Below, one piece after another: positions 11,818 through 24,907 of a stretch of DNA of 64,000 nucleotides. The notes beneath the pieces were generated by a model, which saw only the letters and a list, made by a program, of their open reading frames with translations, was not told where the DNA came from and ran no database searches. Numbering within the stretch: position 1 is the first letter of the stretch; the number at the start of each line of letters is the position of its first letter. A program made the translations under genes and the position numbers. This DNA is from Marthasterias glacialis (Eukaryota > Echinodermata > Asteroidea > Forcipulatida > Asteriidae), in assembly GCA_911728455.2 (NCBI GenBank), contig OU452223.1, positions 13,987,423-14,051,422 of the forward strand. The letters are read 5' to 3'.

Positions 11818-14800
11818 GACGTGTCCAACAAACTAGAGGTCCCAACTCGCGTTATTTCGGGAGCTAGCGAGCTTTTCCGGCCATCTTGATGACGTCAGAG
11901 TTGACCTAAATATTGCTATTTGCCCAAATATTGCGAATTGACCCCTTCCCCACTCAAAAATCCTCTTCAGTGATATCTACTCTATCATTTTCTATCATAA
12001 AATCGCATAAAATTTTTTTGACCAAAATGGCGGGTGCTGACAGGGAGCTCCCTGTGAGAAATTTGTAATTTTTGACCCCTTTTGAAAAGTGCTTTTCATG
12101 GAATCAGTGGATGCGGGCGGCTCTTCGGAGACGTGTCCAACAAACTAGAGGTCCCAACTCGCGTTATTTCGGGCGCTAGCGAGCTTTTCCGGCCATCTTG
12201 ATGACGTCAGAGTTGACCTAAATATTGCTATTTGCCCAAATATTGCGAATTTACCCCTTCCCCACACACAAACCCTCTTCAGTGATATCTACTCTATCAT
12301 TTTCTATCATAAAATCGCATCAAATTTTTTTGACCAAAATGGCGGGTGCTGACAGGGAGCTCCCTGTGAGAAATTCGTAATTTTTGACCCCTTTTGAAAA
12401 GTGCTTTTCATGGAATCAGTGGATGCGGGCGGCTCTTCGGAGACGTGTCCAACAAACTAGAGGTCCCAACTCGCGTTATTTCGGGAGCTAGCGAGCTTTT
12501 CCGGCCATCTTGATGACGTCAGAGTTGACCTAAATATTGCTATTTGCCCAAATATTGCGAAATGACCCCTTCCCCACTCACAAACCCTCTTCAGTAATAT
12601 CTACTCTATCATTTTCTATCATAAAATCGCATCAAATTTTTTGACCAAAATGGCGGGTGCTGACAGGGAGCTCCCTGTGAGAAATTTGTAATTTTTGACC
12701 CCTTTTGAAAAGTGCTTTTCATGGAATCAGTGGATGCGGGCGGCTCTTCGGAGACGTGTCCAACAAACTAGAGGTCCCAACTCGCGTTATTTCGGGAGCT
12801 AGCGAGCTTTTCCGGCCATCTTGATGACGTCAGAGTTGACCTAAATATTGCTATTTGCCCAAATATTGCGAATTGACCCCTTCCCCACACACAAACCCTC
12901 TTCAGTGATATCTACTCTATCATTTTCTATCATAAAATCGCATCAAATTTTTTTGACCAAAATGGCGGGTGCTCACAGGGAGCTCCCTGTGAGAAATTTG
13001 TAATTTTTGACCCCTTTTGAAAAGTGCTTTTCATGGAATCAGTGGATGCGGGCGGCTCTTCGGAGACGTGTCCAACAAACTAGAGGTCCCAACTCGCGTT
13101 ATTTCGGGAGCTAGCGAGCTTTTCCGGCCATCTTGATGACGTCAGAGTTGACCTAAATATTGCTATTTGCCCAAATATTGCGAATTGACCCCTTCCCCAC
13201 ACACAAACCCTCTTCAGTGATATCTACTTTATCATTTTCTATCATAAAATCGCATCAAATTTTTTTGACCAAAATGGCGGGTGCTGACAGGGAGCTCCCT
13301 GTGAGAAATTTGTAATTTTTGACCCCTTTTGAAAAGTGCTTTTCATGGAATCAGTGGATGCGGGCGGCTCTTCGGAGACGTGTCCAACAAACTAGAGGTC
13401 CCAACTCGCGTTATTTCGGGAGCTAGCGAGCTTTTCCGGCCATCTTGATGACGTCAGAGTTGACCTAAATATTGCTATTTGCCCAAATATTGCGAATTGA
13501 CCCCTTCCCCACTCACAAACCCTCTTCAGTGATATCTACTCTATCATTTTCTATCATAAAATCGCATAAAATTTTTTTGACCAAAATGGTGGGTGCTGAC
13601 AGGGAGCTCCCTGTGAGAAATTTGTAATTTTTGACCCCTTTTGAAAAGTGCTTTTCATGGAATCAGTGGATGCGGGCGGCTCTTCGGAGACGTGTCCAAC
13701 AAACTAGAGGTCCCAACTCGCGTTATTTCGGGAGCTAGCGAGCTTTTCCGGCCATCTTGATGACGTCAGAGTTGACCTAAATATTGCTATTTGCCCAAAT
13801 ATTGCGAATTGACCCCTTCCCCACTCACAAACCCTCTTCAGTGATATCTACTCTATCATTTTCTATCATAAAATCGCATAAAATTTTTTTGACCAAAATG
13901 GCGGGTGCTGACAGGGAGCTCCCTGTGAGAAATTTGTAATTTTTGACCCCTTTTGAAAAGTGCTTTTCATGGAATCAGTGGATGCGGGCGGCTCTTCGGA
14001 GACGTGTCCAACAAACTAGAGGTCCCAACTCGCGTTATTTCGGGAGCTAGCGAGCTTTTCCGGCCATCTTGATGACGTCAGAGTTGACCTAAATATTGCT
14101 ATTTGCCCAAATATTGCGAATTGACCCCTTCCCCACTCAAAAATCCTCTTCAGTGATATCTACTCTATCATTTTCTATCATAAAATCGCATAAAATTTTT
14201 TTGACCAAAATGGCGGGTGCTGACAGGGAGCTCCCTGTGAGAAATTTGTAATTTTTGACCCCTTTTGAAAAGTGCTTTTCATGGAATCAGTGGATGCGGG
14301 CGGCTCTTCGGAGACGTGTCCAACAAACTAGAGGTCCCAACTCGCGTTATTTCGGGAGCTAGCGAGCTTTTCCGGCCATCTTGATGACGTCAGAGTTGAC
14401 CTAAATATTGCTATTTGCCCAAATATTGCGAATTTACCCCTTCCCCACACACAAACCCTCTTCAGTGATATCTACTCTATCATTTTCTATCATAAAATCG
14501 CATAAAAATTTTTTGACCAAAATGGCGGGTGCTGACAGGGAGCTCCCTGTGAGAAATTCGTAATTTTTGACCCCTTTTGAAAAGTGCTTTTCATGGAATC
14601 AGTGGATGCGGGCGGCTCTTCGGAGACGTGTCCAACAAACTAGAGGTCCCAACTCGCGTTATTTCGGGAGCTAGCGAGCTTTTCCGGCCATCTTGATGAC
14701 GTCAGAGTTGACCTAAATATTGCTATTTGCCCAAATATTGCGAAATGACCCCTTCCCCACTCACAAACCCTCTTCAGTAATATCTACTCTATCATTTTCT

Positions 14801-14936
14801 ATCATAAAATCGCATAAAATTTTTTTGACCAAAATGGCGGGTGCTGACAGGGAGCTCCCTGTGAGAAATTTGTAATTTTTGACCCCTTTTGAAAAGTGCT
14901 TTTCATGGAATCAGTGGATGCGGGCGGCTCTTCGGA
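11818..14936 (+). repeat. 7-unit duplication: M39-M41 and M46-M48
   Basis: M39 and M46 share ACTCAAAAATCC. M40 and M47 share GAATTTACCCC and AAATTCGTAA. M41 and M48 share GCGAAATGACC and CAGTAATATC. Three consecutive units thus carry the same series of rare variants at about 2183 bp (7 x 312, minus 1 for the 311-bp M41). M40 has a private GGGCGCTAGC. Confidence 0.85.
12442..12752 (+). repeat. 311-bp monomer M41
   Basis: The tract is short by one base (CATCAAATTTTTTGACC). It belongs to the 7-unit duplication but its partner M48 is 312 bp, so the loss or gain followed the duplication. Confidence 0.75.
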
Positions 14937-16496
14937 GACGTGTCCAACAAACTAGAGGTCCCAACTCGCGTTATTTCGGGAGCTAGCGAGCTTTTCCGGC
15001 CATCTTGATGACGTCAGAGTTGACCTAAATATTGCTATTTGCCCAAATATTGCGAATTGACCCCTTCCCCACACACAAACCCTCTTCAGTGATATCTACT
15101 CTATCATTTTCTATCATAAAATCGCATAAAATTTTTTTGACCAAAATGGCGGGTGCTGACAGGGAGCTCCCTGTGAGAAATTTGTAATTTTTGACCCCTT
15201 TTGAAAAGTGCTTTTCATGGAATCAGTGGATGCGGGCGGCTCTTCGGAGACGTGTCCAACAAACTAGAGGTCCCAACTCGCGTTATTTCGGGAGCTAGCG
15301 AGCTTTTCCGGCCATCTTGATGACGTCAGAGTTGACCTAAATATTGCTATTTGCCCAAATATTGCGAATTGACCCCTTCCCCACTCAAAAACCCTCTTCA
15401 GTGATATCTACTCTATCATTTTCTATCATAAAATCGCATAAAATTTTTTTGACCAAAATGGCGGGTGCTGACAGGGAGCTCCCTGTGAGAAATTTGTAAT
15501 TTTTGACCCCTTTTGAAAAGTGCTTTTCATGGAATCAGTGGATGCGGGCGGCTCTTCGGAGACGTGTCCAACAAACTAGAGGTCCCAACTCGCGTTATTT
15601 CGGGAGCTAGCGAGCTTTTCCGGCCATCTTGATGACGTCAGAGTTGACCTAAATATTGCTATTTGCCCAAATATTGCGAATTGACCCCTTCCCCACTCAC
15701 AAACCCTCTTCAGTGATATCTACTCTATCATTTTCTATCATAAAATCGCATCAAATTTTTTGGACCAAAATGGCGGGTGCTCACAGGGAGCTCCCTGTGA
15801 GAAATTTGTAATTTTTGACCCCTTTTGAAAAGTGCTTTTCATGGAATCAGTGGATGCGGGCGGCTCTTCGGAGACGTGTCCAACAAAATAGAGGTCCCAA
15901 CTCGCGTTATTTCGGGAGCTAGCGAGATTTTCCGGCCATCTTGATGACGTCAGAGTTGACCTAAATATTGCTATTTGCCCAAATATTGCGAATTGACCCC
16001 TTCCCCACTCACAAACCCTCTTCAGTGATATCTACTCTATCATTTTCTATCATAAAATCGCATAAAAATTTTTTGACCAAAATGGCGGGTGCTGACAGGG
16101 AGCTCCCTGTGAGAAATTTGTAATTTTTGACCCCTTTTGAAAAGTGCTTTTCATGGAATCAGTGGATGCGGGCGGCTCTTCGGAGACGTGTCCAACAAAC
16201 TAGAGGTCCCAACTCGCGTTATTTCGGGAGCTAGCGAGCTTTTCCGGCCATCTTGATGACGTCAGAGTTGACCTAAATATTGCTATTTGCCCAAATATTG
16301 CGAATTGACCCCTTCCCCACTCACAAACCCTCTTCAGTGATATCTACTCTATCATTTTCTATCATAAAATCGCATGAAATTTTTTTGACCAAAATGGCGG
16401 GTGCTGACAGGGAGCTCCCTGTGAGAAATTTGTAATTTTTGACCCCTTTTGAAAAGTGCTTTTCATGGAATCAGTGGATGCGGGCGGCTCTTCGGA

Positions 16497-16795
16497 GACG
16501 TGTCCAACAAACTCGCGTTATTTCGGGAGCTAGCGAGCTTTTCCGGCCATCTTGATGACGTCAGAGTTGACCTAAATATTGCTATTTGCCCAAATATTGC
16601 GAATTGACCCCTTCCCCACTCACAAACCCTCTTCAGTGATATCTACTCTATCATTTTCTATCATAAAATCGCATAAAATTTTTTTGACCAAAATGGCGGG
16701 TGCTGACAGGGAGCTCCCTGTGAGAAATTTGTAATTTTTGACCCCTTTTGAAAAGTGCTTTTCATGGAATCAGTGGATGCGGGCGGCTCTTCGGA
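16497..16795 (+). repeat. 299-bp monomer M54 with deletion between AACT repeats
   Basis: ACAAACTCGCG replaces the normal segment in which AACT, nine other bases and a second AACT precede CGCG. The loss is 13 bp (AGAGGTCCC plus one AACT). It is unrelated to the 13-bp absence in M1, M2 and M6. A 4-bp microhomology explains it. Confidence 0.9.
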
Positions 16796-17294
16796 GACGT
16801 GTCCAACAAACTAGAGGTCCCAACTCGCGTTATTTCGGGAGCTAGCGAGCTTTTCCGGCCATCTTGATGACGTCAGAGTTGACCTAAATATTGCTATTTG
16901 CCCAAATATTGCGAATTGACCCCTTCCCCACTCACAAACCCTCTTCAGTGATATCTACTCTATCATTTTCTATCATAAAATCGCATCAAATTTTTTGGAC
17001 CAAAATGGCGGGTGCTCACAGGGAGCTCCCTGTGAGAAATTTGTAATTTTTGACCCCTTTTGAAAAGTGCTTTTCATGGAATCAGTGGATGCGGGCGGCT
17101 CTTCGGAGACGTGTCCAACAAACTAGAGGTCCCAACTCGCGTTATTTCGGGAGCTAGCGAGCTTTTCCGGCCATCTTGATGACGTCAGAGTTGACCTAAA
17201 TATTGCTATTTGCCCAAATATTGCGAATTGACCCCTTCCCCACTCACAAACCCTCTTCAGTGATATCTACTCTATCATTTTCTATCATAAAATC

Positions 17295-17492
17295 GCATAA
17301 AAAATTTTTGACCAAAATGGCGGGTGCTCACAGGGAGCTCCCTGTGAGAAATTTTCAATTTTTGACCCCTTTTGAAAAGTGGTTTTCATGGAATCAGTGG
17401 ATGCGGGCGGCTCTCCCGAGACGTGTCCAACAAACTAGAGGTCCCAACTCGCGTTATTACGGGAGCTAGCGAGCTTTTCCGGCCATCTTGGT
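17295..17492 (+). repeat. Diverged patch across M56/M57
   Basis: Within about 200 bp there are an A6T5 tract, TTTTCAATTTT for TTTGTAATTTT, GTGGTTTTC for GTGCTTTTC, CTCTCCCGAG for CTCTTCGGAG, TTATTACGGG for TTATTTCGGG and CTTGGTGACG for CTTGATGACG. Neighbouring units are near consensus. The loss of the usual TAA here creates a chance 88-codon + strand ORF at 17203-17469, which opens with TTG rather than ATG. A conversion tract from a diverged subfamily or a local sequencing problem are both possible. Confidence 0.7.
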
Positions 17493-18043
17493 GACGTCAG
17501 AGTTGACCTAAATATTGCTATTTGCCCAAATATTGCGAATTGACCCCTTCCCCACTCACAAACCCTCTTCAGTGATATCTACTCTATCATTTTCTATCAT
17601 AAAATCGCATAAAATTTTTTTGACCAAAATGGCGGGTGCTGACAGGGAGCTCCCTGTGAGAAATTTGTAATTTTTGACCCCTTTTGAAAAGTGCTTTTCA
17701 TGGAATCAGTGGATGCGGGCGGCTCTTCGGAGACGTGTCCAACAAACTAGAGGTCCCAACTCGCGTTATTTCGGGAGCTAGCGAGCTTTTCCGGCCATCT
17801 TGATGACGTCAGAGTTGACCTAAATATTGCTATTTGCCCAAATATTGCGAATTGACCCCTTCCCCACACACAAACCCTCTTCAGTGATATCTACTCTATC
17901 ATTTTCTATCATAAAATCGCATAAAATTTTTTTGACCAAAATGGCGGGTGCTGACAGGGAGCTCCCTGTGAGAAATTTGTAATTTTTGACCCCTTTTGAA
18001 AAGTGCTTTTCATGGAATCAGTGGATGCGGGCGGCTCTTCGGA

Positions 18044-20539
18044 GACGTGTCCAACAAACTATAGGTCCCAACTCGCGTTATTTCGGGAGCTAGCGAGCTT
18101 TTCCGGCCATCTTGATGACGTCAGAGTTGACCTGAATATTGCTATTTGCCCAAATATTGCGAATTGACCCCTTCCCCACACACAAACCCTCTTCAGTGAT
18201 ATCTACTCTATCATTTTCTATCATAAAATCGCATAAAATTTTTTTGACCAAAATGGCGGGTGCTGACAGGGAGCTCCCTGTGAGAAATTTGTAATTTTTG
18301 ACCCCTTTTGAAGAGTGCTTTTCATGGAATCAGTGGATGCGGGCGGCTCTTCGGAGACGTGTCCAACAAACTAGAGGTCCCAACTCGCGTTATTTCGGGA
18401 GCTAGCGAGCTTTTCCGGCCATCTTGATGACGTCAGAGTTGACCTAAATATTGCTATTTGCCCAAATATTGCGAATTGACCCCTTCCCCACTCACAAACC
18501 CTCTTCAGTGATATCTACTCTATCATTTTCTATCATAAAATCGCATAAAATTTTTTTGACCAAAATGGCGGGTGCTGACAGGGAGCTCCCTGTGAGAAAT
18601 TTGTAATTTTTGACCCCTTTTGAAAAGTGCTTTTCATGGAATCAGTGGATGCGGGCGGCTCTTCGGAGACGTGTCCAACAAACTAGAGGTCCCAACTCGC
18701 CTTATTTCGGGAGCTAGCGAGCTTTTCCGGCCATCTTGATGACGTCAGAGTTGACCTAAATATTGCTATTTGCCCAAATATTGCGAATTGACCCCTTCCC
18801 CACACACAAACCCTCTTCAGTGATATCTACTCTATCATTTTCTATCATAAAATCGCATAAAATTTTTTTGACCGAAATGGCGGGTGCTGACAGGGAGCTC
18901 CCTGTGAGAAATTTGTAATTTTTGACCCCTTTTGAAAAGTGCTTTTCATGGAATCAGTGGATGCGGGCGGCTCTTCGGAGACGTGTCCAACAAACTAGAG
19001 GTCCCAACTCGCGTTATTTCGGGAGCTAGCGAGCTTTTCCGGCCATCTTGATGACGTCAGAGTTGACCTAAATATTGCTATTTGCCCAAATATTGCGAAT
19101 TGACCCCTTCCCCACACACAAACCCTCTTCAGTGATATCTACTCTATCATTTTCTATCATAAAATCGCATAAAATTTTTTTGACCAAAATGGCGGGTGCT
19201 GACAGGGAGCTCCCTGTGAGAAATTTGTAATTTTTGACCCCTTTTGAAAAGTGCTTTTCATGGAATCAGTGGATGCGGGCGGCTCTTCGGAGACGTGTCC
19301 AACAAACTATAGGTCCCAACTCGCGTTATTTCGGGAGCTAGCGAGCTTTTCCGGCCATCTTGATGACGTCAGAGTTGACCTGAATATTGCTATTTGCCCA
19401 AATATTGCGAATTGACCCCTTCCCCACACACAAACCCTCTTCAGTGATATCTACTCTATCATTTTCTATCATAAAATCGCATAAAAATTTTTTGACCAAA
19501 ATGGCGGGTGCTCACAGGGAGCTCCCTGTGAGAAATTTGTAATTTTTGACCCCTTTTGAAAAGTGCTTTTCATGGAATCAGTGGATGCGGGCGGCTCTTC
19601 GGAGACGTGTCCAACAAACTAGAGGTCCCAACTCGCGTTATTTCGGGAGCTAGCGAGCTTTTCCGGCCATCTTGATGACGTCAGAGTTGACCTAAATATT
19701 GCTATTTGCCCAAATATTGCGAATTGACCCCTTCCCCACTCACAAACCCTCTTCAGTGATATCTACTCTATCATTTTCTATCATAAAATCGCATAAAATT
19801 TTTTTGACCAAAATGGCGGGTGCTGACAGGGAGCTCCCTGTGAGAAATTTGTAATTTTTGACCCCTTTTGAAGAGTGCTTTTCATGGAATCAGTGGATGC
19901 GGGCGGCTCTTCGGAGACGTGTCCAACAAACTAGAGGTCCCAACTCGCGTTATTTCGGGAGCTAGCGAGCTTTTCCGGCCATCTTGATGACGTCAGAGTT
20001 GACCTAAATATTGCTATTTGCCCAAATATTGCGAATTGACCCCTTCCCCACTCACAAACCCTCTTCAGTGATATCTACTCTATCATTTTCTATCATAAAA
20101 TCGCATAAAATTTTTTTGACCAAAATGGCGGGTGCTGACAGGGAGCTCCCTGTGAGAAATTTGTAATTTTTGACCCCTTTTGAAAAGTGCTTTTCATGGA
20201 ATCAGTGGATGCGGGCGGCTCTTCGGAGACGTGTCCAACAAACTAGAGGTCCCAACTCGCCTTATTTCGGGAGCTAGCGAGCTTTTCCGGCCATCTTGAT
20301 GACGTCAGAGTTGACCTAAATATTGCTATTTGCCCAAATATTGCGAATTGACCCCTTCCCCACACACAAACCCTCTTCAGTGATATCTACTCTATCATTT
20401 TCTATCATAAAATCGCATAAAATTTTTTTGACCGAAATGGCGGGTGCTGACAGGGAGCTCCCTGTGAGAAATTTGTAATTTTTGACCCCTTTTGAAAAGT
20501 GCTTTTCATGGAATCAGTGGATGCGGGCGGCTCTTCGGA
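18044..20539 (+). repeat. 4/5-unit duplication with a hybrid monomer (M59-M61, M63-M66)
   Basis: M59 and M63 share ACTATAGG and CCTGAATATT at 1248 bp (4 units). M59 and M64 share GAAGAGTGC, and M61 and M66 share CGCCTTATT and GACCGAAATGG, at 1560 bp (5 units). M59 is therefore M63-like in its first part and M64-like in its last part. Confidence 0.8.
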
Positions 20540-22090
20540 GACGTGTCCAACAAACTAGAGGTCCCAACTCGCGTTATTTCGGGAGCTAGCGAGCTTTTCC
20601 GGCCATCTTGATGACGTCAGAGTTGACCTAAATATTGCTATTTGCCCAAATATTGCGAATTGACCCCTTCCCCACTCACAAACCCTCTTCAGTGATATCT
20701 ACTCTATCATTTTCTATCATAAAATCGCATAAAATTTTTTTGACCAAAATGGCGGGTGCTGACAGGGAGCTCCCTGTGAGAAATTTGTAATTTTTGACCC
20801 CTTTTGAAAAGTGCTTTTCATGGAATCAGTGGATTCGGGCGGCTCTTCGGAGACGTGTCCAACAAACTAGAGGTCCCAACTCGCGTTATTTCGGGAGCTA
20901 GCGAGCTTTTCCGGCCATCTTGATGACGTCAGAGTTGACCTAAATTTTGCTATTTGCCCAAATATTGCGAATTGACCCCTTCCCCACTCACAAACCCTCT
21001 TCAGTGATATCTACTCTATCATTTTCTATCATAAAATCGCATAAAATTTTTTTGACCAAAATGGCGGGTGCTGACAGGGAGCTCCCTGTGAGAAATTTGT
21101 AATTTTTGACCCCTTTTGAAAAGTGCTTTTCATGGAATCAGTGGATGCGGGCGGCTCTTCGGAGACGTGTCCAACAAACTAGAGGTCCCAACTCGCGTTA
21201 TTTCGGGAGCTAGCGAGCTTTTCCGGCCATCTTGATGACGTCAGAGTTGACCTAAATATTGCTATTTGCCCAAATATTGCGAATTGACCCCTTCCCCACT
21301 CACAAACCCTCTTCAGTGATATCTACTCTATCATTTTCTATCATAAAATCGCATAAAATTTTTTTGACCAAAATGGCGGGTGCTCACAGGGAGCTCCCTG
21401 TGAGAAATTTGTAATTTTTGACCCCTTTTGAAAAGTGCTTTTCATGGAATCAGTGGATGCGGGCGGCTCTTCGGAGACGTGTCCAACAAACTACAGGTCC
21501 CAACTCGCGTTATTTCGGGAGCTAGCGAGCTTTTCCGGCCATCTTGATGACGTCAGAGTTGACCTAAATATTGCTATTTGCCCAAATATTGCGAATTGAC
21601 CCCTTCCCCACACACAAACCCTCTTCAGTGATATCTACTCTATCATTTTCTATCATAAAGTCGCATAAAATTTTTTTGACCAAAATGGCGGGTGCTCACA
21701 GGGAGCTCCCTGTGAGAAATTTGTAATTTTTGACCCCTTTTGAAAAGTGCTTTTCATGGAATCAGTGGATGCGGGCGGCTCTTCGGAGACGTGTCCAACA
21801 AACTAGAGGTCCCAACTCGCGTTATTTCGGGAGCTAGCGAGCTTTTCCGGCCATCTTGATGACGTCAGAGTTGACCTAAATATTGCTATTTGCCCAAATA
21901 TTGCGAATTGACCCCTTCCCCACACACAAACCCTCTTCAGTGATATCTACTCTATCATTTTCTATCATAAAATCGCATAAAATTTTTTTGACCAAAATGG
22001 CGGGTGCTCACAGGGAGCTCCCTGTGAGAAATTTGTAATTTTTGACCCCTTTTGAAAAGTGCTTTTCATGGAATCAGTGGATGCGGGCGG

Positions 22091-22224
22091 CTCTCTGGAG
22101 ACGTGTCCAACAAACTAGAGGTCCCAACTCGCGTTATTTCGGGAGCTAGCGAGCTTTTCCGGCCATCTTGATGACGTCAGAGTTGACCTGAATAATGCTA
22201 TTTGCCCAAATATTGCGAATTGAC
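22091..22224 (+). repeat. Small diverged patch at the M71/M72 boundary
   Basis: CTCTCTGGAG, CCTGAATAATGC and GACGCCTTCC fall within 134 bp, while flanking units are ordinary. None of these was seen elsewhere in the window. Confidence 0.6.
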
Positions 22225-24907
22225 GCCTTCCCCACACACAAACCCTCTTCAGTGATATCTACTCTATCATTTTCTATCATAAAATCGCATAAAATTTTTT
22301 TGACCAAAATGGCGGGTGCTGACAGGGAGCTCCCTGTGAGAAATTTGTAATTTTTGACCCCTTTTGAAAAGTGCTTTTCATGGAATCAGTGGATGCGGGC
22401 GGCTCTTCGGAGACGTGTCCAACAAACTAGAGGTCCCAACTCGCGTTATTTCGGGAGCTAGCGAGCTTTTCCGGCCATCTTGATGACGTCAGAGTTGACC
22501 TAAATATTGCTATTTGCCCAAATATTGCGAATTGACCCCTTCCCCACTCACAAACCCTCTTCAGTGATATCTACTCTATCATTTTCTATCATAAAATCGC
22601 ATAAAAATTTTTTGACCAAAATGGCGGGTGCTGACAGGGAGCTCCCTGTGAGAAATTTGTAATTTTTGACCCCTTTTGAAAAGTGCTTTTCATGGAATCA
22701 GTGGATGCGGGCGGCTCTTCGGAGACGTGTCCAACAAACTAGAGGTCCCAACTCGCGTTATTTCGGGAGCTAGCGAGCTTTTCCGGCCATCTTGATGACG
22801 TCAGAGTTGACCTAAATATTGCTATTTGCCCAAATATTGCGAATTGACCCCTTCCCCACTCACAAACCCTCTTCAGTGATATCTACTCTATCATTTTCTA
22901 TCATAAAATCGCATAAAAATTTTTTGACCAAAATGGCGGGTGCTGACAGGGAGCTCCCTGTGAGAAATTTGTAATTTTTGACCCCTTTTGAAAAGTGCTT
23001 TTCATGGAATCAGTGGATGCGGGCGGCTCTTCGGAGACGTGTCCAACAAACTAGAGGTCCCAACTCGCGTTATTTCGGGAGCTAGCGAGCTTTTCCGGCC
23101 ATCTTGATGACGTCAGAGTTGACCTAAATATTGCTATTTGCCCAAATATTGCGAATTGACCCCTTCCCCACTCACAAACCCTCTTCAGTGATATCTACTC
23201 TATCATTTTCTATCATAAAATCGCATAAATTTTTTTTGACCAAAATGGCGGGTGCTCACAGGGAGCTCCCTGTGAGAAATTTGTAATTTTTGACCCCTTT
23301 TGAAAAGTGCTTTTCATGGAATCAGTGGATGCGGGCGGCTCTTCGGAGACGTGTCCAACAAACTAGAGGTCCCAACTCGCGTTATTTCGGGAGCTAGCGA
23401 GCTTTTCCGGCCATCTTGATGACGTCAGAGTTGACCTAAATATTGCTATTTGCCCAAATATTGCGAATTGACCCCTTCCCCACACACAAACCCTCTTCAG
23501 TGATATCTACTCTATCATTTTCTATCATAAAATCGCATAAAAATTTTTTGACCAAAATGGCGGGTGCTCACAGGGAGCTCCCTGTGAGAAATTTGTAATT
23601 TTTAACCCCTTTTGAAAAGTGCTTTTCATGGAATCAGTGGATGCGGGCGGCTCTTCGGAGACGTGTCCAACAAACTAGAGGTCCCAACTCGCGTTATTTC
23701 GGGAGCTAGCGAGCTTTTCCGGCCATCTTGATGACGTCAGAGTTGACCTAAATATTGCTATTTGCCCAAATATTGCGAATTGACCCCTTCCCCACTCACA
23801 AACCCTCTTCAGTGATATCTACTCTATCATTTTCTATCATAAAATCGCATAAAATTTTTTTGACCAAAATGGCGGGTGCTCACAGGGAGCTCCCTGTGAG
23901 AAATTTGTAATTTTTGACCCCTTTTGAAAAGTGCTTTTCATGGAATCAGTGGATGCGGGCGGCTCTTCGGAGACGTGTCCAACAAACTACAGGTCCCAAC
24001 TCGCGTTATTTCGGGAGCTAGCGAGCTTTTCCGGCCATCTTGATGACGTCAGAGTTGACCTAAATATTGCTATTTGCCCAAATATTGCGAATTGACCCCT
24101 TCCCCACACACAAACCCTCTTCAGTGATATCTACTCTATCATTTTCTATCATAAAATCGCATAAAAATTTTTTGACCAAAATGGCGGGTGCTGACAGGGA
24201 GCTCCCTGTGAGAAATTTGTAATTTTTGACCCCTTTTGAAAAGTGCTTTTCATGGAATCAGTGGATGCGGGCGGCTCTTCGGAGACGTGTCCAACAAACT
24301 AGAGGTCCCAACTCGCGTTATTTCGGGAGCTAGCGAGCTTTTCCGGCCATCTTGATGACGTCAGAGTTGACCTAAATATTGCTATTTGCCCAAATATTGC
24401 GAATTGACCCCTTCCCCACTCACAAACCCTCTTCAGTGATATCTACTCTATCATTTTCTATCATAAAATCGCATAAAATTTTTTTGACCAAAATGGCGGG
24501 TGCTGACAGGGAGCTCCCTGTGAGAAATTTGTAATTTTTGACCCCTTTTGAAAAGTGCTTTTCATGGAATCAGTGGATGCGGGCGGCTCTTCGGAGACGT
24601 GTCCAACAAACTAGAGGTCCCAACTCGCGTTATTTCGGGAGCTAGCGAGCTTTTCCGGCCATCTTGATGACGTCAGAGTTGACCTAAATATTGCTATTTG
24701 CCCAAATATTGCGAATTGACCCCTTCCCCACTCACAAACCCTCTTCAGTGATATCTACTCTATCATTTTCTATCATAAAATCGCATAAAATTTTTTTGAC
24801 CAAAATGGCGGGTGCTGACAGGGAGCTCCCTGTGAGAAATTTGTAATTTTTGACCCCTTTTGAAAAGTGCTTTTCATGGAATCAGTGGATGCGGGCGGCT
24901 CTTCGGA

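Noticed and set aside
17203-17469. 88-codon + strand ORF
   Set aside because: It begins with TTG, lies wholly in satellite sequence and exists only because M56 has lost the TAA present in other units. Its stop is the TAG inside GCTAGC. There is no homologous open frame in neighbouring units.
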